Shown here: piece after piece, positions 17,603-25,544 of the stretch
Layout of the letters: each line of letters begins with the position of its first letter
How positions within the stretch are numbered: the stretch's first letter is position 1
From: Leptofilum sp965223285
Lineage (GTDB): Bacteria > Chloroflexota > Anaerolineae > Promineifilales > Promineifilaceae
Direction: 5' to 3'
NCBI RefSeq assembly: GCF_965223285.1
Contig: NZ_OZ244997.1
Location: forward strand, 6,262,001 to 6,326,000
DNA: 64,000 nucleotides
Notes under the pieces: generated by a model
Databases searched by the model: none
What the model was told of the DNA's origin: nothing
The model's input: only the letters and a program-made list of their open reading frames with translations
Made by a program: the position numbers and the translations under genes

Positions 17603-18517
17603 TTACCTCCACAAGCTGGCGAGCAAGACGACAACCAGCACGAGTGCTAGATACAGATTTGAGAAGTGGAATAGGGCAAAGGCTGGGGCTTTTTCAGCTG
17701 GTGCCGCGAGTAAGGCAATGGTTCGCACGATAAGTACGGCTGTTGCTAACCCAATCGGTACCAAGTAGAACCAGTCAATGGCTGGCCAAAAGCCGAGTGC
17801 CATACCTGCTACTGCTGTAAGAATCGTGTGAACGGCCGTCCAGCGAGCGGCAACAATGGGTGGAACCCGCGCTGGCAGCATCGGATAATCTGCCTTGATA
17901 TAATCCGAACGGTAAGCTAGCGCCAATGCCCAAAAGTGAACCGGTGTCCAGACAAAAACCAAAGCCGCCAAAATCCAGACACCGAGCGCCGACCAGGCAC
18001 CGACCGCCGCGCCACCGCTAATGACCGCACAGCTACCAGCCGCTCCGCCAATTACGATATTGAGCGTGGTGCGTGGCTTTAGCCAAACGGTGTACACACC
18101 AACATAAATTACAGCACCCAGAAATACCCAAAATGCCAAAGCTAAATTAAATGCGGCTGCCAATCCGGTTGCCCCGAAAACCATGCCGACCCCCAACAGC
18201 AAAACCAAATGGGGGTTTTCGATCTGGCCGGTTGCCAATGGCCTGGCAGCGGTGCGGTTCATCTTGGAATCGCGGTCCCGCTCCAGGTATTGGTTAATGC
18301 CAGATGCGCCTGCTGCCGATAGCGTGCCGGTGATGGCTAACAGCACCCAATCCCAGACGGAAGCCCGCCCAGCAATCATGGTACCTAACCCTGCCCCACC
18401 AAATGCCGAAAGAACCAGCAGAGAGACAATACGGAGCTTAAAAAGAACAACGGCCGTTCGCCATAGCGAAACAGAAGGTCGTCTTACCGGCTGAACAATT
18501 TCATTTACCGCATCCAT
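17603..18517 (-). CDS. ctaB: Protoheme IX farnesyltransferase
   Basis: This UbiA-type membrane prenyltransferase makes heme O for the oxidase. The Asp-rich motif 'NQYLERDRDSKMNRTAARPL' (near residue 70) and the second Asp motif 'YRSDYIKADYPMLPA' are complete, with about eight transmembrane helices. I chose the ATG at 18517, giving 304 residues. It lies two bases after the subunit II stop and has GGAG eight bases upstream, whereas the longer frame to 18571 runs into subunit II. Confidence 0.92.
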   Translation of the reverse strand: MDAVNEIVQPVRRPSVSLWRTAVVLFKLRIVSLLVLSAFGGAGLGTMIAGRASVWDWVLLAITGTLSAAGASGINQYLERDRDSKMNRTAARPLATGQIENPHLVLLLGVGMVFGATGLAAAFNLALAFWVFLGAVIYVGVYTVWLKPRTTLNIVIGGAAGSCAVISGGAAVGAWSALGVWILAALVFVWTPVHFWALALAYRSDYIKADYPMLPARVPPIVAARWTAVHTILTAVAGMALGFWPAIDWFYLVPIGLATAVLIVRTIALLAAPAEKAPAFALFHFSNLYLALVLVVVLLASLWR

Positions 18518-18519
18518 CA

Positions 18520-19008
18520 CTATGGCTCCACAATAAGTTGACCATACATAATATGGTGGTTGATGCCACAATATTCGTTACAGACAAAGTTGTACTCGCC
18601 CGGCTCATCAAACGTGGCCGTTAACTTAGACACCTCACCCGGCAGCACCATCATGTTAATGTTGGTTCCGTTCAGATAAAATCCGTGCTGAACATCTTTA
18701 CTGGTCAACATGAATGTTACCGTTGAGCCTGCCGGCACCCGAATTTCGCGCGGCTGGAAGCTCCATGTCTGCGCCAGCACATACACCTCATACTTGTTAG
18801 GTGCCAGCTCTCGCAAACGTTCCTCCACAGGTTCGCCCCAGGGAGATTCGCCCGGCGTGGCAACCACTCTGGGGTCGATCCGATCCACCGGTGCAGGCAC
18901 CTGAAACCCAAAGGCAAAACTGCTCACCAACACGGCCGTTCCGAATATCAGCAACAATATGGTGGTGCCAATAATGAAATTGCGTTCTCGCGGATCTATG
19001 TGGATCAT
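18520..19008 (-). CDS. Cytochrome c oxidase subunit II, ba3 type (CuA)
   Basis: The 162-residue protein has one N-terminal transmembrane helix (about 12-35), as in the short ba3-type subunit II. The CuA site is intact: His in 'VQHGFY' and 'CNEYCGINHHIM' with both Cys, a His and the Met. The cupredoxin domain faces outside and accepts electrons from cytochrome c. Its ATG overlaps the stop of the small subunit IIA gene, which indicates translational coupling. Confidence 0.9.
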   Translation of the reverse strand: MIHIDPRERNFIIGTTILLLIFGTAVLVSSFAFGFQVPAPVDRIDPRVVATPGESPWGEPVEERLRELAPNKYEVYVLAQTWSFQPREIRVPAGSTVTFMLTSKDVQHGFYLNGTNINMMVLPGEVSKLTATFDEPGEYNFVCNEYCGINHHIMYGQLIVEP

Positions 19009-19133
19009 ACGGTCACCCCTCGTGCCAGCATCGTCAGATATGCACTACCCCAAAGCGCAATGATGATGAGCACGTACAAAATGACGAGGGCTATGGTCCC
19101 TTGCGGAGCTTTGTACTTCTTATCCTTTTCCAT
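19005..19133 (-). CDS. Small oxidase subunit (IIA/CbaD-like)
   Basis: This 42-residue single-helix protein, 'MEKDKKYKAPQG' followed by a hydrophobic helix, has the size and position of the ba3 subunit IIA that supplies the missing helix of subunit II. AAGGAGG lies eight bases before the ATG at 19133, which decides this start over the longer 73-codon frame. It overlaps subunit II by four bases. Confidence 0.75.
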   Translation of the reverse strand: MEKDKKYKAPQGTIALVILYVLIIIALWGSAYLTMLARGVTV

Positions 19134-19255
19134 CAGTAAAACCTCCTTCAAAATTTGGTGGGCACTTTCTGGTACCCAGCCTATTATTTTTGTCTGCTTC
19201 TCCGGTGAATTCGCCGTCTCCCGCAAAAGTCAGTGCCAAAAAAAGAAATCGTTAC

Positions 19256-19918
19256 TTATTCTCGAACCAAATATTTCAAATCGGCCGCAATCTCTTCCCC
19301 GGTAATGCCAAAGGGGTAAATGAGGCGCAGCTTACCATCCTTATCTAAAACAGCCACGGTAGCCGTATGGTCAACCAGGTAGCCAGACGCCTCGCTGCCT
19401 TCGTGCCGCTCAAAAAAGATGCCCATCGGGGCCGTTACGGCAATTAGCTCTTCCGGCGTGCCCGTGAGGCCAATAAACGATTCATCAAAATGGGCTAGAT
19501 ATTGTTCCAGTACCTCTGCAGAATCGCGTTCCGGGTCTACCGTAATCATGATGACCTGTACATCTTCGGCACGTTTGCCCAAAATCTCTAAAGCGTCCCG
19601 CAGTTCCACCATGGTGGCAGGACACACATCGGGGCAATAGGTGTAGCCAAAGTAGAGCATCACCACCTTATCCCGAAAGTCCACCAAACTCACGGGCCGT
19701 TCGCCAGGGCCGGTGAGCGTGAAATTGGTAACTGGCTGGTTTGACTGAATCTCCATGCCGTGCCACTCGGCAGGCACAAAAAATGACCGGATCACAAAAA
19801 GGAGTGTGCCTAAAATAAGCCCACTGCCTAGGCCAATCATCGCCAACCGAAATAGCTGGGTTTTCCAAAATGGCGTTTTGGGTTCCTGGTTGTTGGCAAT
19901 TTCAGTCATACCGCTCAT
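19256..19918 (-). CDS. SCO1/SenC family copper chaperone
   Basis: The 220-residue protein has an N-terminal anchor helix (about 22-45) and a thioredoxin-like domain. All copper ligands are present: 'CPDVCPATM' and the His in 'YLVDHTATVAV'. SCO proteins deliver copper to, or reduce the thiols of, the CuA site of subunit II, which is encoded just downstream. It follows the SCO-like paralogue by nine bases in the same operon. An alternative start is the ATG at 19909. Confidence 0.9.
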   Translation of the reverse strand: MSGMTEIANNQEPKTPFWKTQLFRLAMIGLGSGLILGTLLFVIRSFFVPAEWHGMEIQSNQPVTNFTLTGPGERPVSLVDFRDKVVMLYFGYTYCPDVCPATMVELRDALEILGKRAEDVQVIMITVDPERDSAEVLEQYLAHFDESFIGLTGTPEELIAVTAPMGIFFERHEGSEASGYLVDHTATVAVLDKDGKLRLIYPFGITGEEIAADLKYLVRE

Positions 19919-19927
19919 GGTTCATCC

Positions 19928-20632
19928 CTATCGTGGATAGCAGGAAAAAAGATGGGCCGCTTCATACGCAAAGCGATAAATTCCTTCGCTGTGGTCTACC
20001 TCGGCCGCCAGCAGCCCAAAATCTCGCATAATAATCTCAATGTCTGGCGTATCGGTTCGGTACTCGGCCCGAATCACGCCGTTGCCATCTACCAGAAAAA
20101 AGGCGGGGTCCATCTTGAAACGGCCGTCTTCCTGCGCCTTGTAATACACACTAAACCCGCCACCAATTACGGATTTTAGCTGCTGCTCTCCGCCGGTAGC
20201 AAAATGCCAAACGGCCGTATCCGCCCCCATCTCCTCAGCAAAAGTCGCAAGCTGGGTGGCATCATCCCGTATTGGATCAATGGAAAAAGTGACCAGCTTC
20301 AATGGAATAGAAGAAGCAATTTCCGGCAAGCGAGATTGCACTTGGGCCATGACAGAGCCGGTTTGCACACAAGGCTCTGTGCAGTTGGTGTAAGTAAAGT
20401 TGTAAAGCGCAATTTGGCCCCGCAAATCTTCACTGGTGAACTTTTCCTCGGTTTGGTCTGTAAAGTAAAAGCCCGGTGCCAGCGTAATGCGGGGCAGCAC
20501 TGTAATTGGTCGCGCTGTTGAAAACCAGATGACGCCAGCGGCCATCAGCCCAAACAAGACAAAAAAGAGCCGCCAAATCAACATGCCAGACGAGCGATGC
20601 GGGGAAACGGCCGTAGGTGCAGTGGCAGCCAT
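19928..20632 (-). CDS. SCO-like thioredoxin-fold protein lacking the copper-binding His
   Basis: The 234-residue protein has a single N-terminal membrane helix and the 'NCTEPCVQTGS' CxxxC motif, so the fold is SCO/TlpA-like. At the place of the conserved 'DHTA' histidine it has 'KMDPAFFLVDGNG', so a Cys2His copper site cannot form. It may serve only as a thiol-disulfide reductant for CuA assembly, or be a diverged sensor. It lies between the Rrf2 regulator and the canonical SCO gene, two bases after the regulator stop. Confidence 0.82.
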   Translation of the reverse strand: MAATAPTAVSPHRSSGMLIWRLFFVLFGLMAAGVIWFSTARPITVLPRITLAPGFYFTDQTEEKFTSEDLRGQIALYNFTYTNCTEPCVQTGSVMAQVQSRLPEIASSIPLKLVTFSIDPIRDDATQLATFAEEMGADTAVWHFATGGEQQLKSVIGGGFSVYYKAQEDGRFKMDPAFFLVDGNGVIRAEYRTDTPDIEIIMRDFGLLAAEVDHSEGIYRFAYEAAHLFSCYPR

Positions 20633-20634
20633 GT

Positions 20635-21135
20635 CTAACCTTGCTCCCCAGTGACCACGCCGTTACCGGGTTGTCCTTCAAGGTACGGGAAGTTGATGTA
20701 GCTGGTGCGTGGATATTTTTGTAGACGCTTACCTTCGGCAACCAGATCAGCCAGGTTTGTACGCTTCAACTCGTTGATGAGCATTAGTTGCAGCCGCCCC
20801 CATACCTCATGCGCCGGGCAGATGCGATCCCGGTTGCACTCCTCTGGCCGAATGAGGCAAATATTGAGGCAGACTGGGCCTTCAATTGCTTCTAGCACGT
20901 GGAGCAAGTTAATTTCGCTGCATGGCTTTTGCAGCGACAAGCCGCCCGATGGCCCGGTTTGGGTTTCAATGAGGCCAGCCCGAACCAGATCGGCCGTAAT
21001 TTTGTGCAGAAATGCTTTAGGAACGGCCGTTTTGGCAGAAATACGCCTAGCTGAAAGAAACGCACCCTCAGCCTGCATCCCCAACTCAATCATTATTCTT
21101 ACAGCATAATCCACACGTCGGCTAATTTGAAACAT
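20635..21135 (-). CDS. Rrf2 family regulator, NsrR-like iron-sulfur sensor
   Basis: The 166-residue protein begins 'MFQISRRVDYAVRIMIELG' with the Rrf2 winged helix and the wing 'GPSGGLSLQKP'. Three Cys at positions 93, 100 and 106 match the spacing of NO-sensing NsrR proteins that carry an iron-sulfur cluster; Cys89 is an extra. It is the first gene of the oxidase operon, which suggests that the operon responds to NO or redox state, with autoregulation through the palindromes upstream. IscR-type function is less likely because no Fe-S assembly genes are near. Confidence 0.82.
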   Translation of the reverse strand: MFQISRRVDYAVRIMIELGMQAEGAFLSARRISAKTAVPKAFLHKITADLVRAGLIETQTGPSGGLSLQKPCSEINLLHVLEAIEGPVCLNICLIRPEECNRDRICPAHEVWGRLQLMLINELKRTNLADLVAEGKRLQKYPRTSYINFPYLEGQPGNGVVTGEQG

Positions 21136-21204
21136 ACGATTGTTGACCTATAAGCTCCACATTTCGATTTGCCCGATTTTACCGAGCCGCCCCCCAACCC
21201 ATAG

Positions 21205-21240
21205 TGACATTTGTCATGAGCTTGTTATGACAATTGACAT
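21205..21240. promoter_or_regulatory. Cluster of TGACA/TGTCA palindromes, possible operator
   Basis: TGACATTTGTCA (21205-21216) is a perfect palindrome. TTGTCAT (21211-21217) is repeated inverted as ATGACAA (21227-21233), and TTGACA follows at 21235. This overlapping set lies 70 bases upstream of the NsrR-like gene. It is a plausible site for that regulator or for the Crp/Fnr protein encoded at 22.3 kb. The rest of the 354-base divergent region 21136-21489 shows two ACGGCCGT octamers, an AGGAGG just before the plus-strand gene and no ORF of note. Confidence 0.45.
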
Positions 21241-21489
21241 CCAGCGATATGACGCTCGCGCGGCTGAGAGGTTCTGCAAAGTTTTTGGCCGCTTTGAGCA
21301 GATTTTGCACCAGTGTCCAACGGCCGTTTGCCATTGCTGTGTCCACATTTACGGCCGTGTGAAAAATCTCACAGCACCGCTGCCCCAACTGTTATAAGGT
21401 ATGGGTAGATTAACGAACGGGCGCGTTGTCAATCCCTAAACAGACAGGCCGCTCATTGTATGTAAGATCAGAGTTACAGGAGGTCATTC

Positions 21490-22179
21490 ATGATCATCGC
21501 CATGTTTTTAGCCCACCTCGTCGGCGACTATATTTTGCAGTGGAATAGCTTGGCAGCCTGGAAAAGCCGGGCAATGGCTGGCGTGATCATCCATTGCCTC
21601 GTTGTGTTGGCCGTCACCTGGCTGTTCATTTTGCCGTTTAACCCAGATTGGTGGCCGTGGGTTGTTGCCATTGGCATTGCCCACTTCCTGATTGATGCGG
21701 TGCAGTTTCGCGTGAAGTTGCCCATTCCAGAACTGGCTCGTTTTGGCCTGGATCAAATCGCCCATTTTATCGTGATTACGTTGGCGTTGGCGGGCGGCGG
21801 CTATCTCGACTTGGCCAGCCTGGTGCAAAACAGCCTGGCACTGCTGCAAAGCGATCTGCTGCTGATTTACCTGCTGGGCTATGCTTTTATCACAATGCCG
21901 GCCTGGGTTTTGGTGAAATTCACCGCTTACGGATTGGTACAAGGCACCGGGCCACAATTTGGCGATTCCAGCAAATATTTAGGCATCATGGAACGTTTGC
22001 TGATGACAACGTTCGTGGCCATTGGGCAATATTTACTGGTGCCGCTGGTCATTTTGCCCCGGCTGCTCATGGAGTGGCCGCGGGTCATGGACGATGAACG
22101 CGCATCCGTTTACCTGGCCGAGCTGCTTGCTAGCGTAACCCTAGCCGTTTCAGTCGGCATTTTATTCCGGCTTGTGTAA
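21490..22179 (+). CDS. DUF3307 family membrane protein
   Basis: This 229-residue protein of about six hydrophobic helices begins 'MFLAHLVGDYILQWNSLAAWKS', the N-terminal signature of DUF3307. 'IGIAHFLIDAVQFRVK' is also typical, with a His/Asp pair in each of the first helices. The function is not known. AGGAGG stands seven bases before the ATG. It is transcribed away from the oxidase operon and followed by the Crp/Fnr gene. Confidence 0.75.
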   Translation: MIIAMFLAHLVGDYILQWNSLAAWKSRAMAGVIIHCLVVLAVTWLFILPFNPDWWPWVVAIGIAHFLIDAVQFRVKLPIPELARFGLDQIAHFIVITLALAGGGYLDLASLVQNSLALLQSDLLLIYLLGYAFITMPAWVLVKFTAYGLVQGTGPQFGDSSKYLGIMERLLMTTFVAIGQYLLVPLVILPRLLMEWPRVMDDERASVYLAELLASVTLAVSVGILFRLV

Positions 22180-22265
22180 CAACAGGACGTTTTGGCCACA
22201 GAGCATGAGGAAAGCAAATCGCTTGATTCTCTATGGCTAACACACTCTTTTCGGGAGGTACGAAA

Positions 22266-23009
22266 ATGAGCATTCAACCAATTTATCAGCCTGCATCGTC
22301 TTTCCGGAGGGACAAAAAACCCATGAACATGCTACGATTTTTGCAGGAGATTCCGCTGTTTCAGGCACTTTCCGTCGAGCAGTTGCGCTCCATCTCAAAG
22401 GACGTGCTGCCGCGCAAGTATGGCCAAGGGGAAGTTATTTTCCGTGAGGGGGACCCTGGGCGCGTTTTGTATTTGGTTCAGTCGGGGCAGGTTCGCATTT
22501 ACGTAAACGGGCTGGATGGCAGCGAAACTTCAGTCATTTTGTTTGGGCGGCCTGGGGATATGTTTGGGGAATTGGCGGTGATTGATGGGTTGCCACGTTC
22601 GGCAACGGCCGTTGCCCTCGACAAAACATTGCTCTACACCATCAGCCGAGAGAGCTTTCGGCTGCACATGCAGCGGTTTCCGCAACTTGCCCTGAACTTC
22701 ATGAAGGAGCTGACGCACCGCGTACGGTACAACACCCGGCAGATGGACAGCCTGGCCTCGCTGCCAGTATCACAACGGTTGGCGCGTAAGTTGCTGGAAT
22801 TGGCGCAAGATTACGGCCGTCTCGAAGCAGATAGCGTCATCATTGACATGACCCTGACGCAAGCCAATCTGGCCAGCCTCATCGGCGCGACGCGTGAAAG
22901 CACCAACAAAATCCTGAGGGACTTCAGGGAACGCTGCCTTATCTGGTTTGAATACGGCCGTATCACCATCCTAGACGCCGACGCCCTGCGCGCCGAAGTG
23001 ACGGCATGA
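22266..23009 (+). CDS. Crp/Fnr family transcription regulator
   Basis: A cyclic-nucleotide-binding beta-roll (about residues 20-140 of this form, with 'FGELAVIDGLPRSATAVA') is followed by a dimer helix and a winged helix with 'TLTQANLASLIGATRESTNKIL', the recognition helix of Crp-type regulators. There are no N-terminal Fe-S cysteines, so it is not a classic Fnr oxygen sensor. The phosphate-cassette motif suggests cyclic nucleotide binding. The start at 22266 follows GGGAGG; another ATG at 22323 also has GGAGGG upstream, and a longer frame begins at 22233. Confidence 0.87.
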   Translation: MSIQPIYQPASSFRRDKKPMNMLRFLQEIPLFQALSVEQLRSISKDVLPRKYGQGEVIFREGDPGRVLYLVQSGQVRIYVNGLDGSETSVILFGRPGDMFGELAVIDGLPRSATAVALDKTLLYTISRESFRLHMQRFPQLALNFMKELTHRVRYNTRQMDSLASLPVSQRLARKLLELAQDYGRLEADSVIIDMTLTQANLASLIGATRESTNKILRDFRERCLIWFEYGRITILDADALRAEVTA

Positions 23010-23020
23010 CAACAATTTGG

Positions 23021-23061
23021 TAATTGGGTAAATGAGCAATTAGCGGCTCATTGCCCAATTA
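23021..23061. terminator. Imperfect hairpin between convergent genes
   Basis: TAATTGGGTAAATGAGC (23021-23037) pairs with GCTCATTGCCCAATTA (23046-23061) apart from one bulge, around an 8-base loop. No long T-run follows. It lies exactly between the stop codons of two convergent genes and probably ends transcription from both sides. Confidence 0.5.
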
Positions 23062-23070
23062 CTCATTTAC

Positions 23071-24129
23071 TCAACTCCCTAGCCCATACCGCTCCACAGC
23101 TTCATCCAAAATGCGGTTCACCAACGCCTCGTACGTCCATCCCTCGGCTTTCGCCTCAACACATAAATCGGAATAATCAGGGTTCAGCCCGGGCAGCGGG
23201 TTGATCTCCAAAATGTATGGCTTGTTATTGTCATGCGCGTCTAAACGGAAATCCACCCGCGCCACGTCCAAGCAACCCGTCACGCGAAACGTAGCCGCCG
23301 CCAGCCAGTTCAATTCTTCAACTTGTTCGGCCGTTAGTGGTGCAGGACAAAGATAATGAAACTCATTTGCCAGTTCCGTTTTGATGCGGCTCGTATAAAT
23401 ACCCGCTTCTTCAGCCGGGTAGCGGCTCATGTCTACCTCAAGCGGTGGCAAAAAATGTAGCCCTCTTGAAAGCCGAGGTGCTTCTTCATCCTCCGGCAAC
23501 CGCCAAGCCACTGGTGTTGCCAAGTTACCGACTACGCCAACCGTAATCTCCCGACCATCAATAAATTGCTCCGCTAAAACAGGCTGATCATATCGTTGGA
23601 ATAGGTGGCGCAACTGCGTGCGCAACTGATTCTCGTTATGCACAATAGATTCGCTGCTAACGCCCATGCCTGTCCCCTCCCGGCTAGGCTTCACAAAAAG
23701 CGGAAACGTCATTTGCGGATCCAGGGGTTCATTCACCCGCTCAAACACCTGAAATGCCGGCGTAGGCAGGTCATGATAAGTCAGCACGCGCTTCGTCATC
23801 GGCTTATCTAGGGTCAGGGCCAAAGTGAGTACCTGCGACCCCGTATAAGGCAGCCGCAGCATTTCCAGCAAAGCTGGCACGTGGGATTCTCGCGAATCGC
23901 CTAAATGCCCCTCGCAAATGTTGAAGCAAATATCCGACTGGAGCTTTTGCAAACCATCGACCAACTTTGAGTTGCCCTCAATAAATGTAACGTCATGTCC
24001 TCTGCTGCCTAAAGCAGCCATTATCGCCTCAATTGTGGCTTCGCTGTCTAGATCATCCCAATGGTCTGGAGCCAGGCCGGGTAACTGGGGTGCATTCTTT
24101 TTTAGATTTGCTAATAATGCAACGTGCAT
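23071..24129 (-). CDS. D-alanine-D-alanine ligase-like ATP-grasp protein
   Basis: The 352-residue protein has the D-Ala-D-Ala ligase plan: 'FNICEGHLGDSRESHVPALLEML' near residue 75, 'FPLFVKPSREGTGMGVS' of the ATP-binding loop near residue 145, 'EQFIDGREITVGV' and 'YILEINPLPGLNP' with the Mg2+-binding Glu and Asn. No cell wall genes are near. Such orphan proteins form dipeptide or peptide-like bonds with varied substrates, so a true cell-wall role is not certain. Confidence 0.82.
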   Translation of the reverse strand: MHVALLANLKKNAPQLPGLAPDHWDDLDSEATIEAIMAALGSRGHDVTFIEGNSKLVDGLQKLQSDICFNICEGHLGDSRESHVPALLEMLRLPYTGSQVLTLALTLDKPMTKRVLTYHDLPTPAFQVFERVNEPLDPQMTFPLFVKPSREGTGMGVSSESIVHNENQLRTQLRHLFQRYDQPVLAEQFIDGREITVGVVGNLATPVAWRLPEDEEAPRLSRGLHFLPPLEVDMSRYPAEEAGIYTSRIKTELANEFHYLCPAPLTAEQVEELNWLAAATFRVTGCLDVARVDFRLDAHDNNKPYILEINPLPGLNPDYSDLCVEAKAEGWTYEALVNRILDEAVERYGLGS

Positions 24130-24172
24130 TTTTTATTTTCCTCTCTAATTTGATAGATTGGCCTATATTAAA

Positions 24173-24204
24173 ACCCCATTTCTGGCAGGTACCAAAAATG
24201 GGGT
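24173..24204. other. Hairpin in divergent promoter region
   Basis: ACCCCATTT (24173-24181) and AAATGGGGT (24196-24204) form a perfect 9-bp stem with a 14-base loop, between the ATP-grasp gene (minus) and the YceI-like gene (plus). It could be an operator or a leader hairpin. Nothing else is evident in this 220-base gap. Confidence 0.35.
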
Positions 24205-24349
24205 CAACAGAGCGTTTCATTAATTTTGCGAAGAGTATAAAGCATTATTTTAGGTCTGTCTATACAATCATTAAGCCATTCGGCAAACACTGAAATACCG
24301 ATAGTTACTACTTAAGGAAACGAACAGATTCATGAGGAACATTGTGTAA

Positions 24350-25057
24350 ATGAAAGACAAAACATTGCTGGGCGGTCTCATTGTAATGGGTGTGGGAGCT
24401 GTGCTAATTGGTGTCGTTTGGGTACTATTTCTTCAGCCCAGCCGTACACCAACTGCGCCGCTAACGGCCGTTCCAATTACAATAGAAGGCAACCCGGACG
24501 AATTCACAATCTTTGAAATCCAAACGGCCGAATCTGAGGTTACTTTCTCACTAGACGAATTGTTACGTGGCTTGCCCACAATGGCAGTGGGGCGCAGCCA
24601 ACAGGTAGCGGGGCAAATTGCTGTCAATTTTGATGCACCTGAAAATAGCCAGATCGGCCCAATTGTAATCAATGCTCGTACCCTGAGGACGGATAATGAA
24701 TTTCGGGATAATGCGATTCACGGCTTTATTTTGGATACCGAAGCTCACGAATTTATCACCTTTACTCCAACACAAATCAACGGCTTACCCGAACAGTTTG
24801 TATCCAATGAGCCAATTGTGGTAGAAATTGTGGGCAACTTAACGATTCGCGAAATTGAACAGCCTGTTGTTTTTGAAGGCACCGTGACGGCAAACGGCCG
24901 TGCCCAACTTACCGGCTCTGCAACCAGCCGAATTGACCGCAACGTCTTCCAGCTAGAAATCCCCGAAGCACCCGGCGTAGCGGATGTCAGTGAGCAAGTC
25001 TCATTAACTATTAAATTTTTTGCCGAACCAGCAAAATCAGGAGTAAATCGGCAATAA
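24350..25057 (+). CDS. YceI-like lipocalin-fold protein, membrane anchored
   Basis: The 235-residue protein has an N-terminal hydrophobic helix (about 7-29) and then an extracytoplasmic YceI-type domain with 'SEVTFSLDELLRG', 'RTDNEFRDNAIHGFILDTEAHEFI' and 'VVFEGTVTANGRA'. YceI proteins bind isoprenoid lipids in a beta-barrel and are often linked to cytochrome or stress functions. There is only a weak ribosome site (GAGG, 12 bases upstream). It stands alone between two regulatory intergenic regions. Confidence 0.82.
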   Translation: MKDKTLLGGLIVMGVGAVLIGVVWVLFLQPSRTPTAPLTAVPITIEGNPDEFTIFEIQTAESEVTFSLDELLRGLPTMAVGRSQQVAGQIAVNFDAPENSQIGPIVINARTLRTDNEFRDNAIHGFILDTEAHEFITFTPTQINGLPEQFVSNEPIVVEIVGNLTIREIEQPVVFEGTVTANGRAQLTGSATSRIDRNVFQLEIPEAPGVADVSEQVSLTIKFFAEPAKSGVNRQ

Positions 25058-25104
25058 AGTGCGAATTAGTGGGTCTTTAAAAGTAAAACGCGCAAATTCG
25101 TGCA

Positions 25105-25133
25105 TGGACAAACCGGAAAAACTATTGTAAAAT
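25105..25133 (+). promoter_or_regulatory. Sigma-70-type promoter for the RNA candidate
   Basis: TGGACA (25105-25110) and TAAAAT (25128-25133) stand 17 bases apart, the optimal spacing, about 50 bases downstream of the YceI-like stop codon. Transcription would start near 25140. Confidence 0.55.
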
Positions 25134-25139
25134 GCGATT

Positions 25140-25356
25140 AAGCTTGATTGGTTTAGGCCTGAGGAAAGAACTCCTCCCCCAAACTGGCACGAGAGAAACG
25201 CGACTGGAACAAATTGATCGAGCTTACAGTTTAGCCACCGGCGAAAGCCACCCTCCTCCTCAGGTCTCCGGCAAAAACTGGACCGCTCGATGCACACCCC
25301 TCCTGGTGCATGAGCAAACAATAACCGCTCTCTTCTTCGGAAGGGGGCGGTTTTTT
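25140..25356 (+). ncRNA. Unassigned structured RNA of about 215 nt (small RNA or leader)
   Basis: The stretch lies between a promoter-like sequence and a strong terminator and can fold well. An 11-bp long-range stem joins 25155-25165 to 25257-25267 (AGGCCTGAGGA with TCCTCAGGTCT, one G-U). Inside it, AAACTG (25181-25186) pairs with CAGTTT (25227-25232), and GGC-GAAA-GCC (25240-25249) is a GNRA hairpin. ATCGAGC (25217-25223) can pair with GCTCGAT (25285-25291) as a pseudoknot or alternative switch. A small hairpin TGCAC/GTGCA follows at 25291-25310. I could not match it to RNase P, tmRNA, SRP, 6S or a riboswitch I know. It could be a stand-alone sRNA or an attenuating leader of the Mrp operon 190 bases downstream. 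Confidence 0.5.
25323..25356 (+). terminator. Strong intrinsic terminator with UUCG tetraloop
   Basis: CCGCTCTCTTC and GAAGGGGGCGG pair over 11 bp (13 with the flanking AA/TT, two of them G-U) around a TTCG loop, followed directly by six T residues. It ends the RNA candidate before the Mrp operon. Confidence 0.9.
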
Positions 25357-25462
25357 GTCCACTACTCCCCACTTGACTTTTTATCAATTTTTTGATAAAA
25401 ATGGAAATGTCAACTTTATGCACAGCTAATGCAAAGTAATCATAAAAGATTATTACCAGAAC

Positions 25463-25506
25463 AACCGACATTCATTCCTACTTGTCTTTGGGCGTGAATG
25501 TCGGTT
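25463..25506 (+). promoter_or_regulatory. Perfect 12-bp inverted repeat in the mrpA leader
   Basis: AACCGACATTCA (25463-25474) is repeated inverted as TGAATGTCGGTT (25495-25506) around a 20-base loop, 38 bases before the mrpA start. No T-run follows, so an operator or a leader hairpin is likelier than a terminator. A TATCAATTTTTTGATA palindrome lies upstream at about 25383-25398. Confidence 0.5.
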
Positions 25507-25544
25507 CTTATATTACATAGGTACCATATTCATTGTGAATTTTC

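Noticed and set aside
25140..25356. RNase P RNA, tmRNA, SRP RNA, 6S RNA or a known riboswitch
   Set aside because: I looked for the diagnostic conserved segments of RNase P, tmRNA, SRP and the common riboswitches and did not see them; the length is also too short for RNase P. 6S RNA cannot be excluded by eye, but its single long interrupted helix is not evident.
25132..25395. An 87-codon frame starting just after the promoter-like sequence before the Mrp operon
   Set aside because: It runs through strong RNA stems and the terminator hairpin and has no ribosome site; the structured RNA reading explains the sequence better.
25383..25398. TATCAATTTTTTGATA as an FNR box
   Set aside because: The half-sites are in the reverse orientation (ATCAA then TTGAT) compared with the FNR consensus.
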